A DNA stretch of 64,000 bases from Lates calcarifer (Eukaryota; Chordata; Actinopteri; Centropomidae): the NCBI RefSeq assembly GCF_001640805.2, contig NC_066843.1, forward strand, positions 6,655,621 to 6,719,620. The letters run 5' to 3'. Position numbers and translations under genes: made by a program. Positions 25,398 to 40,100 of this stretch are shown here, piece by piece (within the stretch, counting starts at the first letter, position 1; each line of letters starts with the position of its first letter). Below the pieces are notes generated by a model that was not told the DNA's origin, made no database searches, and worked only from the letters and a program-made list of their open reading frames with translations.

Positions 25398-28125
25398 CTA
25401 AAAAGTAAAACAGCAAAGTTTTCCATTTTAAAGGCTGAAACCTTCAATTAAACTGTGCCCAGCAGGCAAGACTTATGTTGTCTAATGTGTCTACATCAGG
25501 AACCAGTTTGATCAACCACAGACCCACCCCCTGCTTGCTGATAATTCATTGAATTCAGATTATAAGGTGTGATACAGCTGTAAATGTCCATAAAGATCAA
25601 ACAGCACCATAAATCTCACCTGTAATTTCCTTTCTTTGTTAGCAGTTCTTTGAACTGGCCCAAAGTGACGACCCTCCCTTTAACAGACGTCCTGTACGGT
25701 ATCTGCTCCTCACAGAAGTAATACGCCACAACAGTGTTTTCACACGGCTGCTTTTTAGTGGCTTTATGTCTGCAGATGGAGGGGAAAAAAAAAAAAAAAC
25801 ACAAAATCTGAAAAATGTGTCCACACATTTTTACATATAAGGACCAAAAACATGTTCACACGGACAAGAGTTTGCTAGCACTAAAGGGAATTACAAATAC
25901 ATGCTCATATTAATAAGTAACTGGAGAAACAATGACAGTGATGTAAAATTTCCATATAAACCAAGGGATGAATGAATTAAATAAATAAGTCAAGACACAT
26001 GGAATAAACAGAATGAGGTTTAGCATCAGTCTGTGTGTGCCAACACCAGACAAACACCAGGCAAGTCTGCAGACAGATGGACATAAAGTCAAAAGAGTTT
26101 GTGGTACACAATCTTAATTACATTTTATGAAATGGGTTATGATTCATAAGGTGTTTGTAGTTTGGAGTTGTTGTGCTTGTGGCTTTTTTTTCCTGACAGA
26201 TGTTTACATAACCTCACTGGGAATGAGGACCTCAGCCAGAGGTCACTGCATCGTGAAGGTTGAACTTTCTAATCAATAGATGCAATCATAAGGAGCAAGT
26301 GAAGAGACTAACCAGAGGCTAACGTCCTGCCGTTTTCTGATGACCTTTGGATTACAACAGACCAGTGAACAAATAATAACCCATTCTAGAGGAAAATGCA
26401 CTAAGGTTATCTAAGAACAGCCTCAACATAAGGACAGAAGATGACAAGCAACAAGATGTAAGGGGGAAAAAAGTCACCAAATAACTAAAAATGGGGCTTA
26501 AAAAGAAATTATCTACAGATCTTGCAGTGGACAGTTTGTACAGTTTTCTCTGTGGACTATCTGGAACATTGTTCTCCTGGTTGAGTTCAAATGACATTTT
26601 TAGATGCTTAAAAACACCAACACAAAGGTCTTCCAGTATACAGAGGTTATCAGCAGATAGATATCTCAAAACCTCAGCAAATACTGATAAACTCATGAAT
26701 ATCTGCTGGATTCTTTAATATTTTGGGTGAACCGACCCTTGAAGACGCTTGCGACTGAGCTGAACTAAATGGGTGTACTCTCTACGATTTCCTCTGAAAT
26801 GATAATCCTGGGTGTGGCACGATGCACAATGAGATAGTGTGGTTATCTCAGATGCTTTAAGGCTGAAAAGCCTGATAACTTTTGTATCAACTTGCACAAC
26901 CACATAACTGCATTTTGTTTTTTTCACTGGTAAGAAAATGGATTTCAGTGACGTCTGAGAGTGATTAGGTTACTAAAGGTTTAGGATAAATGTACCTTTC
27001 CCCAGTTGTAGCCAGCAGTATAGTGTTTTCAGTTTGCCTGAATATTAAGTATTCAGTAGAGATTAAGAACTAGAACCACACAGCTGAGTGATGTCAATTC
27101 ATGTCAGTTAGTCAACACATTTCAAAATGTTACATCAACCTGCAGGAGGTGGCCTGTTTTTCACCGGTCCAAAGTGGCACAGAATTTATGTGACAGTATA
27201 TTATGGTAGAAATTCTTGAGATTATATATGTTACTTTGTTCCTTCTCTACTGAGTTTCTAATACTGGTGCAGATCAAACTCTGCAATGGCTGTGACACAC
27301 TCACTGAAGCAATTATGGTACTTTAAGTACAGTACCTAGCAGCCAGCAAGAAAAATCAGAGTCACAGCTCAGTCAGAACTGAACACACAGACAGAGTATG
27401 TCATTATTTCTGTCCATCATGTGTGAACCTCCATAAATCCATTCTGAAAATAGAGAAGAAAGATGTTCCTTATAATTCCAGAACTGTGAATCATCACATT
27501 TAAAAGTTTTCTTCTGTATTAAAGCGATCCAGTGATAGCAGTTTGTACATTCATGGGTAGACTGCAAACGGAATTGCTAATAGATAATTCCGCACTCTTT
27601 TAACGGTCTCAGTCTTCTCTGAGGGGCTATCCACACACGTTGAAAACCCCTGGTGTAGGTCAGAATATTAAAAAATATAATTTGTTGTTACCACATTTCT
27701 ATGTTAGCTTTTGCTGGTATTGCTGCTCAAATTAAAATGTCTGTTTTACTGACATAAATGATGCTTTACACTTTTATATCTTACACACTTTTATTACCTT
27801 TTTAGTGACAAAACAAACCCCACCACCACGTTCTTTCACCAGCATCCTTCTTCTTTTTCAGATTTCAACCTCTCAGCTATCTTTCATACATTTTCAAGTT
27901 TGGACATCAGAGGTACTGAAAGGTTCAGTCAATCACACACAAAGTACTGAAAGATTGAACCCCCCAGTCCTCACAGGTCTGACCAGAGGCTTCACCCACT
28001 GGCTGTGCCACATAACCTGCCTTTCATCTGCCTCTTGCACAGTTCCCCTGCTCCCCTCCATCTGTTAAGTACCCATCTGAGACAGCAGTAAAACATCAAA
28101 CAGAAACATGTTTCTGACAAAACAT

Positions 28126-28164
<39 letters not shown>

Positions 28165-31100
28165 TCCGGCTAGTCTGCCTCTGCATGAACACAGAAAACA
28201 TATATTCTTACTTCCTCTGTGATCTGGGAAATAACAAACTGGAGATCTGATATGTTTTCCACCATCAAGTCTTATCCTAGTTGTTTATGCGGTTTTTACC
28301 ACGGCCATTTTCTCAGTGGCTGCCAGGTTTGTGTTAAAATCAAAGAGGGCTGCAGTCAGTTTAACCACTGAAACTGCTACAGTATAGCCGAGAAGGAGAA
28401 ACTAGAAAGGATGCCACATGAAAGCAAACTCAGGGATAGGATACAGCACAGAGAGGAGGGAAGTGGCCATTACTGATTTCTAAATGGCTTTTTTAGTGGC
28501 TCTACAAACACACCTGGTAACTAGACTAGCAGTAATGAGGATGAGAAGTAAGGTGGGTTGCTGTGACCTATGGGGATTTTGGGGATAGCGGGAAAAGTTA
28601 CTGGTAAGATATAGTGGACATACTCGGGCTCGGAGAGCTCGCTGTCAGAAACGGCGGGCACCACGCTGAGTGGAGGGAACAGTGCAGGCCTGACTGCGGT
28701 GCGACCCCTCTGGATCACCTCCATCACATACCTGAAGGACCGAACAACCCCAGCAGTTAGACAAAGATTGGGCCTCAGGAGCACACAGTCAGGAGAACAA
28801 AAGGGTGATTGTTTCATTTTGACAAAATGACTAAGAGGACAGATCCGGCTTCTTCCCTTGTGGATCGAGTTAAATAGATTCTGTTGAAAAACTGCACTGA
28901 TTAACCTGACAGGTAAACGGGACATGTCCATCTCCTTACCTTTGCTTGGGCTGTAGAATTCCAGACTTAATCTTCTCCTCTTCAAGCCGCCGGCAAACCT
29001 CCTCCAGCTGGATAAGGGGGCTGGGGGCTGGGTTGGGTGGCATGGTGGGGTCCTGGATGAAAGGGTGAGACGGCTGCACGTTGTTCCGTGGTTGGCCGCT
29101 GACGCACGGGTACACCGAACCAGATCTCTCCACCGAGCAGACACGGGATCCCTCATGGCCCGTGGTTCTCTTGGATCCAGTGGTACTCCTACAATGTAGA
29201 GTTTGAAACGGAAACACGCTCATGGTTGTGTGGAAATTTTTGCTTACATAAACAGGGAAAGAACAAAGAAACAAACCTGCTGCAGTGGGCGAGGAATGCT
29301 TTCAAGTAACACAAGCAGTAATATTTTAGACCAGGCACAGAAGCACTCATATAAAGGTATCACTAACCCATATGGGCTTCTCTTATGTTGAACCATTTCT
29401 TTCTGTCCTTCCATCAACCACAAAAGGATCTTCTGGTTTTTCTCCATCTCTTCTCCAGGCCCCAGCATGTCATAAGGCCGCACGTCCTCACCTTTCTTGT
29501 GCACTCTTTTACACTGTGTGCCACCTTTGCTGCTGTACATTGGAAAAAAACAACTGGTAAGAGGTAAAGAAAAAAGCATTCTGGGTGAATTCATGCCATA
29601 ACAATGCTAGAGTTTCTTACTTGTACCCTGTGTGCTCCATGGGGTTGGATCCCATGCCATCTGCATAACTGCGAGACTTTGATCCGTAATGACTCGCCTC
29701 CATGCCCCAGGGAAAGCTGCTGTGCACGCGCATGGCTGCCTCAGCCTCCATCTGCTCTTTTGACTTCCCCATACCTGCGTGGTGGATGTGATGCACATGC
29801 TTGTGGTGGTACAGGTGGCTGGTCTCTCCCTTGAGACCGTGCCGGGATGGGTGTTTACCCTGGCCCGACGACAGCGGCATTCCGAGTCCCATCCCTTTGC
29901 CCCCTGGGAAGCTGTCTGGCGAGCGCGACTTGGGGGAATGGCGGCCCGTCCCTGGCGACTGGCAGCCGGGAGTCTTCATGACTCGCTGGACGTGGTCATC
30001 CAGGATGCTCTCGGGGTTCTCCTCGTGAGCGTCTCTCAGGAGAGGACCGCTGTAGGTAATGTCGGCATAGCGGGAGTTGTAGTTCTGCGGATAGGCACCA
30101 GGGGGGAACCTGTGATTGGCTAATGATGTGGCTGGAGACATGATGACTTCATCACCATCCTCTTCCTTTAATACAGAAACACACACACACACACACACAC
30201 AAAATAATATCATTTAGTGGGAAAAAAAACTATACTATACTATAACACCAATTTATAAGGATGGTGTTTAAATATCTATATGAGGCTTATACATCACAAC
30301 ATTTAAATAAAACTTAAAAGACATACTAAATATATCTACATGCATTTCATTCTTTTAACAGTTTATTTCCTAACACATAACTGAGACACTGACAAAACTG
30401 AGGGTGCATGTTGTACTCATTTCAGCCAGCAGATGGCAGATTTTCACCACACGCTAATATGAGTCCTCTTGTTCTTACTGCAGCGGTTTGGAGACAAACC
30501 AAAAATACAAGAGTATCAGCTAGATTCAGGGTAATATGCATGCACGCAGCACATTTGTGTCATTTCATGTACTGACAAGCAAAGCCAATACAGCCCCAGC
30601 TCTGACAGAATCTGCTCAGGGGGAATCACGGGGTGGGGTGCTGCAGGCATTCAGAGTAGGTTTTGATAAGCAGGAGCTGTGGGGAGTGGAGGATGTGCAG
30701 TGATGAAATAAGACACAGCAGCGGATGGAGAAATTCAGTCATCTGAAACTGGACACAAGGGCCTCACACCACTATTACTGCAAAACGTATGATAAAATGA
30801 AGCAGATATTTCACTCTGAGCGTAATATTTACTGATAAAAAAAACAATCACTTAATACATGATATCAGTGACACAGTTTAAAAGTGAAAACTATATTCAG
30901 AAGCATCTCTATCAAGATCTGAACCACTAAAAATGCTTGTAATGCAGCTGGAGCAGTGAGCACCATACGGCAGAGCTTTTATCTGTCCTGTGTAAAGTTA
31001 GAAACACTTTGGCAGAGAGAGGAGGAAGGGGAGAGAACAAAGAGATATAGTGGAAAGACAACAGTAGGTAGGGTTTTCACCATGCCCCAACTTTTTATGT

Positions 31101-34100
31101 CAGTTACGTTAATAATTAAATAAACCTTCACCTGCAAATGTGCCAAAAAAAATAAATAAAAGAGTTTGTCATTGTCCTGTGTGCTCACCATCCATTTGCT
31201 GTAACCATACCAAAAATGGCACAGAGGGATTCTCAGTCTGTTCCGACATAATCTGAACCTCTGTGTGCCCACACTGCTTTCTTCAATTCGACTACGCTTT
31301 AAAAGATGCCATATACAGCCAAATATATTTTGGCGTGTTTTTAATAAGTGATGTGTCTTCCGGTCTCTGCACCAGACCCAGATATCTGTGTTAGCTGAGC
31401 CCACTGGAAGTTATTCATGGAACCATGACATCTTCATTTGAGCACATTTTTTCCACTGGCTCCCGCTTTTTCCATCTGAAAATGAAAATCCTTGGCAAAC
31501 AAAAGAAGATATTTGATGTTCTACAAGCTAGCTTCGGTGCTTTCTGGGAACCTAGTCTAGCTCATTTATACAGTACCGTGCCTCTCATTATGAATGCGAG
31601 CATATTGCACGTGTCCTGCGTGCTCTGTTATTTGTCAACACCAAATAAAAAAGACAATTCAGACAAGTGATGAATATCCAGCTCACATGGTCTTTTAGCC
31701 ATTGATTACTTATGTGAGTAGCACGCTGCTGCTCTTGTATGTGAATTATTCAGTGTGTAGCTGGACTACAGGGCCCATTGTTCCAGAGCTGTGGGAAAGA
31801 GTTACCCATATTCTCACAGCAATAAAATAATAGCATCAATTTTTAACCCAATTTTTAAATCTGATTATATGCTTCAGACTTCCTTCATGCATTATAACCA
31901 CGTCATTTTAATATCTCTCATCATGATGGTTAACAACTCAGCCCTAAGTCCACCTCCTTTCCCAGATGCACGTATGGGTACGCACGAATGATATGATGAG
32001 TATCACTTGTCATTTCACAGTTGCCTCCAGGTTTAATAAAGCAAAGCTCAAACTGTGTGATGGCAGTTTCTCTCCTTCCAGCGCCAAACCACATAAATTG
32101 TCTGCCTTGAGACTTAATACTTGGCTTTGTGTACTGAGAGAGATTTCATTTGTGGTAGCGGAGACCATTTCATCACCGTTCAAGTGACATCAAACAGGCG
32201 GCACGCTGTTCCAGGCTTACAAGTGGGCGAGTGTGCAGGTGCTCCATCCGACTGATCGACAAAGCCAGATCGTTGACAGGCCAAGGACTGAATTCTCCAA
32301 ATGATTCATAATGTGTTTTTATTCCCCATTCAAAAGGCTGGCCTCATTAATTTCATTAAGGCCAGACGGATTTAAGTCTCCTTTGTTACTGAAAACTTTA
32401 AGCCCAGCGGCCAGGCACACGTCTCGTTTTCTGGCTTAGGAATGGGCTTTGGTGGCATCTACTGATACTCTTCAACCAGCAGTCTGCTTTTCCACTAACT
32501 ATGGCCATAATTTATTGACTCATTCTTTTATTAAAGAAAATTAAAGTTATTAAAGTTAAGAAAGTCCTCTGATATTAACATTTGAAGAATGAGGATTTAA
32601 AATGAGGTCTGTATAACCTGAAGCTTTACACATATTTAGTCTTTCAGGTCTAAAAAAGCAAAACATACAGGTGTTCCAGCCTCTGAAATGCTGCATGTCT
32701 TGGATTCATATTGCTGGTTATATAGAATAATGGAATCTGAAGATGCCACCATGGGCTCTGGGAAATTATAGTGGGCACTTTTCACCATTTTCTGACATTA
32801 TATTGACAATATAATCGATTTATCTAGAAAAAACTGGTCAAAACCGTTTCTACTTTAGGGATTCATAGTTCAATTTTCTTTGGTCACTAATATCATTCAG
32901 CTAGTGTCACCAAAGTTAATATTCAAATCTTGACTTATATGTCTAACTTTACTGAGTAAAAAATGAGAAAAGCTTGGAGCAAAAACATACGTGTCTCTTC
33001 TTCTTCCCTCAACTTTCTTGATTACATTATGCGAGAGGTCACATAGTCTCCAGACAGTGCTCTCCACTGTGAACCTCTGCTCCCAACTCCTGAGGGATGC
33101 TGCTTATTCACACGTTAAACCAAATTAAGAAAACAGTAGCCCTGGTTGTGCTTTACACAGTAGACAACTGGTTCAGGAAATAAAGGGAACATACCAATCG
33201 AACCCTCTTCAGTCGCTCCTCTAGTTTCTCCTGAGCCTCTCTCTCCCTCAGTACGCCCTCCAGTCTGCTGATCAGCTCTGCAGCAAACCTTTCTGGCTCC
33301 ACATGAATGTCCTTTGGAATCCGGTTTGTGCGCTGGGAGGGGGGAGAAATGTCATACCATAAGTGTGTGTGTATTTCTTTTTGCCACCACTGCATTACTG
33401 TCAACAGCATATGGGCAGTTTTACCACCCTGACTCTTTAGATTCTGTCATTCCCCCACCTTTGGTGTGATCTTGCAGCTAAACTTCCCATTAAAAATTAA
33501 TCATCTTGCCATAACATAGCTGTACCTATTTGATAAGGGTGCCTACACCAAAAAGGAATGAATCCAGATTTGACACACAGGCCTTTATACATAGTTTGCA
33601 TTTCACAATAATTTTGGAATCACAAACATGGGACATAATAAATGAAGCGTAATTAAATGTACACATAATATCATTACCAAAGACATGAATGATATTTATT
33701 TGCTCTCCTGCTAGCACAAGATCCTGTACTATAATCGTGACAATTCAAAGCTGTTAACTCCAGATTTGGAACCAGTTTATCATAAAAAAAGAAAGGGTAG
33801 AAAAACAAAGTGACATTTTGAAAAAAAAAAACAACCTACAAGCCCTGTCAATCTTCTTATTGCCAGTGAAGTGAAGTCATGATTAATTTGTTGGGGCAGG
33901 GGAACGTGAGAGTTATGCTTTGGGGATTTGTTCGCTACTATACAGCCAATTCATGCATCCTAATAGGATGCTACGTGTGGAGTTTTAATTTGACTCTTTA
34001 CTCCGCGGCCTAATTAGGGCCGGGGTTTTCCTACCAAGAGACAGCCTAAGCTGCAAAGGGAGGCATCAGGCTGTCACAGGGGAGGATTCATGTCTGCTAG

Positions 34101-37100
34101 GCTTCAGCACACACAGCTTAGGAAAGCATCAAGCTGCATTTAGACAGCCTTCTCTTTCACCATCAGCTATTCTTATACTCCATCACAGGCCCTGCGACAC
34201 AGCAGAGCTTAAATATGCACACCTCCGATGGTGGAAGCGGAGGAAAATAAGGCAGAGACAGACAGTTAAAGAGAGAGAGGTGTAGAGGCAGAAAGTGAGA
34301 GGGAAGGGAAATAACCCATGAATAACTTACTGGAATATGAGGTAGTGGCACTCGCCCATTTGCTTTGGCACTTTCGTGCATCTCCCGGCGATGCTGTTTG
34401 CGGTATCTGTAGGGTGGCACCCCATCTCTAGAATTAACAACAAAGACATTTTTCATAAAACATCCTCATGAATAAACAACACAGGCAGCTTTGAAGTTGA
34501 AAGCTTCTCACTGCATTTTTGCCTCAAACGGACACCTAGTAAGTCTTGATTAATCAGTACAGCAGGACAGATATTCTCACAGGCTTATTGTGTCCCTCCT
34601 ACACCACAAGTGGTCTGGCAGATTACAGTTACATGTTAACACATCCATGAGTCTGTAATTCTGTGTGGTATTGGCCATGCTGGGTTTTTACACTCTCCTG
34701 TGCTGGAAGCTCTGGACCAATTAGCTGATAACAGCCTCTAATCCATTCAGCTTCAAACACATTTTTGTCCAGTTGTGCAAGCTTTGAAGTTTCTTTGGCT
34801 TAATTCCCCTGCGCCATCCTTGCACCTAGAAAACATTATATTTTTCAAATCTTCTTTCACCAGCACATGCCTGGTTTCATGCCTGGCAACTGAAAAACAA
34901 GTCCTGCTTCAAGTGATCTCATATGGTAAAATGCACTGCTTTTGGCTCATCTGCTTTTGGACAAACTAAGCTGAGAAAGAACATTTGCTTTGGTCACTGC
35001 AAATTAACAAGTGACTATAAAGAATCACTTTGGAAACATTTAAAATCTGTTCTTGTCTCGTATTTGCAAAAGAGGTCAGTAGGTTAGCATTTCCATTTAA
35101 ATGCATCCTGTCAGGAGAGTGTTGTTAGGATCCCTAATTAGCATTAAAGATCAATTCTAACAGCTTTTAACTGGTATGTCTAATGAGCAGATGGGACTTT
35201 AGTTGCTGCTCGTGTTGTAAAGTTTGAGCACAGGGTAAACGGGCAAGAAGTACAATTCTGAAGCCAATTAAACTTTTATTTCTGACTTCTAGCAACGCAA
35301 ACTTATATGACATGCTTTCATTTTAAATAGCAACTGGGAATACTCAGTATAGCATTGGGTTCTGTCTTTCATTTCAATAACTCCAGTGTTCCAGCCTGAC
35401 ACGGCCTTTATGACCTTCTGTTACAACTTTATGCAAGAAAAGTGTCTTGTATGTGTGAATATGTGCGTGTGTGAGAGATGAGAAAATACGTACACACTAC
35501 TGTCTGTAAGAGAAATTGTGTCTGCGTCGCTGGACATACTCTGCTGCTCACTATCGTTGGCGCTGGTGGCAGGAGCCATAGCGTAGCCAGTGTTGACATA
35601 GTATGGGTTGATGGGCTCCCGACATGGAGCGTGCCTGGAAAAATGAGGAAATACAGGAAATGCTGAGGAATAAAACTCATTTCTAGAAATAAACGATGAG
35701 GTCATAGACATGCTTGTAAAAGCACATTTATAAAGACAGTAGAAAGCTCTACGGCATGATCCTAAATTCAGAACATACAGTATTGTTTTATCATGAATAG
35801 TTAGATATTGTGATAGAAAATCTGTGGGCCAAATGTTTGTCTGTTCACAGCTGAAATTCTCTAAAGAACACAAAGCTTAAGCACAATTGTTTCATGATTT
35901 CATAACAGCTAAATGTCTTTCTGCTCTTGTGGTTTGGTTAGAATCAGTCAGGTGATTCATCTTTTTCTCTACCAGACATGTTAAAAAAAATAATGAAAAA
36001 TGTCCTTTATAATTTACCACATCCCAAGGTGATGTCTTCAAATGTCTTGTTTTGTTTAGCCAACAGTCCAAAACCCAGAGATGAATTTACTCTCATTTAT
36101 GACAAAGAAAAGCATAAAATCTTCATAAATGTTTGGCATTTTTGTTTAAGAAATGACGATTAGTTAGATTATCAAAATGGTTGTACTTTAAAGCCATGAA
36201 AACTATAGTAACATCTATGTAACATGTATGCTCAGTTAAGAGCATGCCATGGACCGCCATACCATTTCCTGCACCTGGTCAACCTCTGGCTTTATCACAC
36301 CCAGCGATGCATTGGCTGGCAACACCTTTGTAAACACACAAAATTCAATACCAGAGTATTGAAAAGCAGAGGATAACTGCCAGCCTCATCCTGATGCACA
36401 TCCTCCAGATAGCATCTACAGAATTACGGGGAAGCTTCATTTGACACCATTTATATTCTCAGTCATTGACTTTGCTGAACACATTTCTTACAGGGCTTTA
36501 TACACATGAATTATAGATGTTAGGCATCATCTGTTTTTATTCAAATTGGAATTCCCTGAAGCATTTATCCCAAGCTTTCTCCCTGTTTGGAATGCACCCA
36601 GAGTTCAAAATGAAACCTTTGTGACCAACCGATTTCCATTTGCATCTCCGTTCGACAACAGCGAATAATTACAGCGGAGGGTTGGGTGAGGAGTTGGGAC
36701 AAATAAAAAGTTCAGTCTGTGGAAAATGATTTTTAAAGTTGCGATTATACGCGGGAACATTTCTGATAATGAGAAACTAAAGGAATTGACAAGGGAAAGA
36801 ATGAAAAGTTGCTCTAAGGCAATCTGCAATTTGATGCAAGACCGATGAGATGATTCCTGGAGCAACACTGTCCTGCAACACTGCTCCCAGCTCCCCAGCA
36901 ATTAATGAGAACATCAACTTCTCATAATCACAAATAAATGATAACAGCAGTACAGTTCACTCACGTAAAGTCAACCATCCTTCACTTTGTTCAATTCTGG
37001 ATTTTTTTCTCATCTAGCTTCACATCATCTCTTTGTTGCATTACATTTACGTTGGCTACATTTTGTTAACAACCGATTAAAGGAATAAAGCGCTAAAAAG

Positions 37101-40100
37101 TCCAGGTTGTGCATGATCAAGAAGACTGGGTAAATACATTTGTTTTCCAGGAAGGACCATTACTCACTTAAAAAAAACTCCTTAAACTCTCCATTTATTG
37201 CATTTGATATTTTGAAAAATTCTACCAAGATCTAGATAAGCAAATCCTCAACAACAGCTAATTCATACTCACATTTATTTCAGTTTATTTCATTCACACT
37301 GCCAATTAGAACATGGCATATTTTTGTATTCTATTTTCAAAAGAATGAAGACATTCTGATACAGAAAGTATTTATTTAAAATTCTTTTGAATTAAAGGCC
37401 AGTCTTTGTGTGACTACACCTCAGCTGCAGCTCAACAAATCAACAGTCTGGGAAAATGAAAAGGGGATTCTGTACTAAAGACTGATTGACATCCTTTTTA
37501 TTTGATTATCTCTGATGTCTCATATATGTGGGGATCTGTTATGTTGGGATCTCTTAATGTCCCGTATGAACACGAGGAGAGATTACAGTAATAAAAACGT
37601 TTCAGTGTTCATGTGGACATCTGATTACTGCTGGAAGACAAGACTTGTATGAATGTGAACCTAACCTTTAACACACTGAAGTAATTCTTTTAGGACACAT
37701 GTAACACATACAGTATGCTTATACTGGATTTTGTTGGCCAGATCTGTGCAAATTTCATTTATTCAACTTTGAATAGAAATTGTTTAAACTGTTAAAGGAT
37801 ATAGCTGGGTTTTTAATCAAACATACATCTCACTTTTGAGAGCATGGTTTGTCGTGGTGTCCTTAGCTACCTGCCACGTAAACTTCCACATGCCATTCTG
37901 TCCTCTCCCTCTAGCCAACCTCTCTGTCCTTCGTGTCAGCCGCTAAATGTTGTTGTTCATCTATACTGTATTCCCAAATTTGTCACAACTTAAGTCTGGC
38001 ACGCAGACTGTTAGGGCCCTCAGCAGATCACTCACAGGCAACAACAAGTTTTCATTAAAATTACAAAGACAGTGAAGTCTTGCCTTTGAAGTACACATCT
38101 CAGTTGAATGAGAACAAAACTAAGCTGTTCACATTTCCAAAAAAATCTCCCTAAACATTAATGAATGTATAGGTCATTCTCTTTCAAGTCATTTTATTTT
38201 ATTTTTTTTAAAGCTGATCTGAAAGACTGTTTAATGTCTTTTGTTGCCTGTCTCTGAAGAGATCAGACACAACTGATGTAAAATTTAGTTTCATAAAAAC
38301 CCAACGGGCGTTGCTGAAAAACTATTTAAAAATGAAGTGTTTCTTCTCTGTAATTCTGGCGAAAATGCTTGATTGCTGAAATAATGATGTGAAAATAAAC
38401 TCAAATGGCTGAAATGCCTGCGGTAGTTAAGTTTTCTCAAGTTTTTCCCCTCTTTCTCTCACATTTTTGTGATGATTTCAAGCAAACATCGAACTCCAAC
38501 AAAACTGCCTTTGGTTGTTTTTTCGTTTTTTTAAATCATTCTTGTGCAAGCATTTGTGTATTCAACCAGAAAAGCTGCATGCAAACATTGGAGAATGTAA
38601 TGAGATACAATGAGACTAGAGCATAGAAAGATGCGGCAGCAGACATCTGCAGCTGACCAGGCTGTGGCAGGTCTGACCCTAGCTCAGGCCAAACTACTGC
38701 CTGTACAGAACTGTGTTCAGTGTTTTTAGTCACAGAGCTGGTTCTATCTGGAAGTTACTGTCTGTCTATCAGATGATGTAAATTCCTGTGTATCCTCTGG
38801 TGCTGCAGCAGTAGAGGTCAAATATGGGTTTTCCAATCTTTCTCTTGGGTTGGGTTTAGTTTGCACAACTGAAAGATGACCCTGAACATGTTGTTACTGG
38901 AGGTTTTTAACTTTATGTGACCTTAATCCTCTGTTGGAAATGTAACCTTACTATATATACAACAAGCTTTACAAGTTTAAATTAGCAGTGATATAACTTA
39001 CGTTGTGGTAGTGAGCAGTTACTGATGATTTTATTTCATCTTTCATTATTACACTTTCATTTGAAAAGACACAAAGCAAGTTCCTAAAGTCATTTAACAT
39101 TACAATCTCTTAAGCTGGAGGATGACAAGTATGTACACAAGCACGCAGTTGGATTACTCACAGCCCTATAGAAATAAACACCGTCTGTTCTTTCTGTCAT
39201 TGTACCAGCTGCTGCATATTAGACAGATTCAAACCACAAAATCATTAAAATCCACCAATATATTAACCACATTTACACCAGGTCTTGTTTTCCTTGATGA
39301 AATCTTTCTATTACTCTGATCTACTGTATTACAACATTGAGATAAACTTTTACCAGAAACCTTTATTAGCAAAGGCCAGCTTGAGCAAAAATCAAATTCT
39401 TTTTTTTTCTTTCCAAATTTAAATTTGACATTAACACTGTTAACCAGGTGTCAGTCTCAGTGTGACAGTGAGCCAGCATTCACAACACCAGGCCTGAAAA
39501 CTAAAGCAACTTAAAGTAATTCAACCTTTGCTACGTTTAAAATTTCTATCTGTGCTTTTTAAACTGTGACAAGTCAAAATGTCTTCCAAGAAAAAATGCC
39601 GCTGGCACTTCGCTTCTCATTATGTATCATCCGTATATATTTTGGTCACATTACGCAAGCTGCACATTCAAAGGTTGTGATTTTTCAACCATAGCCAGTA
39701 CTGCTAGGTTACATGAATATGAAAAATGGAATGTGTAATGTATAATGATCAAGTTAAGGTTTTATTCTTCTTAACAACCTGTCCAAATATGTCAAACCAC
39801 TTCTCAAATCCTGCCTCAGAGTGAAGAAGAAGGGCTTGTTTAGAGCACACGACTCATCACCTCAATTAACCTGTCATCATGTCAAAGTCAGAAAGGTGGA
39901 AATTATACAAAGCACCAACATCAGGTTCAAAAGACAGACTAACTGGATCTGCAAGAATCACAAACAGCCACAAAATGCAGATGACTGACTCATCACAGGG
40001 AGAAGAAACAGTCAAGGAGCAGGAGAGATGCTGGTTATTCAGCTGAGCAGTTAACCTCAATGTTCTGTCGAGGATAACTGGCACTGGATCAAACAAACAG

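Larger units (their letters stand above)
30166..33194 (-). other. axin1: axin1 intron 4
   Basis: A 3029-bp intron (GTATGT ... TATTAAAG). It contains a fish repeat relic at about 32735-32840. No coding content was recognised. Confidence 0.85.

Noticed and set aside
28521..29156. 211-codon - strand frame taken as a single gene
   Set aside because: It reads through axin1 exons 7 (wrong frame) and 8 and the intron between; only the 28624-28731 part is real coding in that frame.
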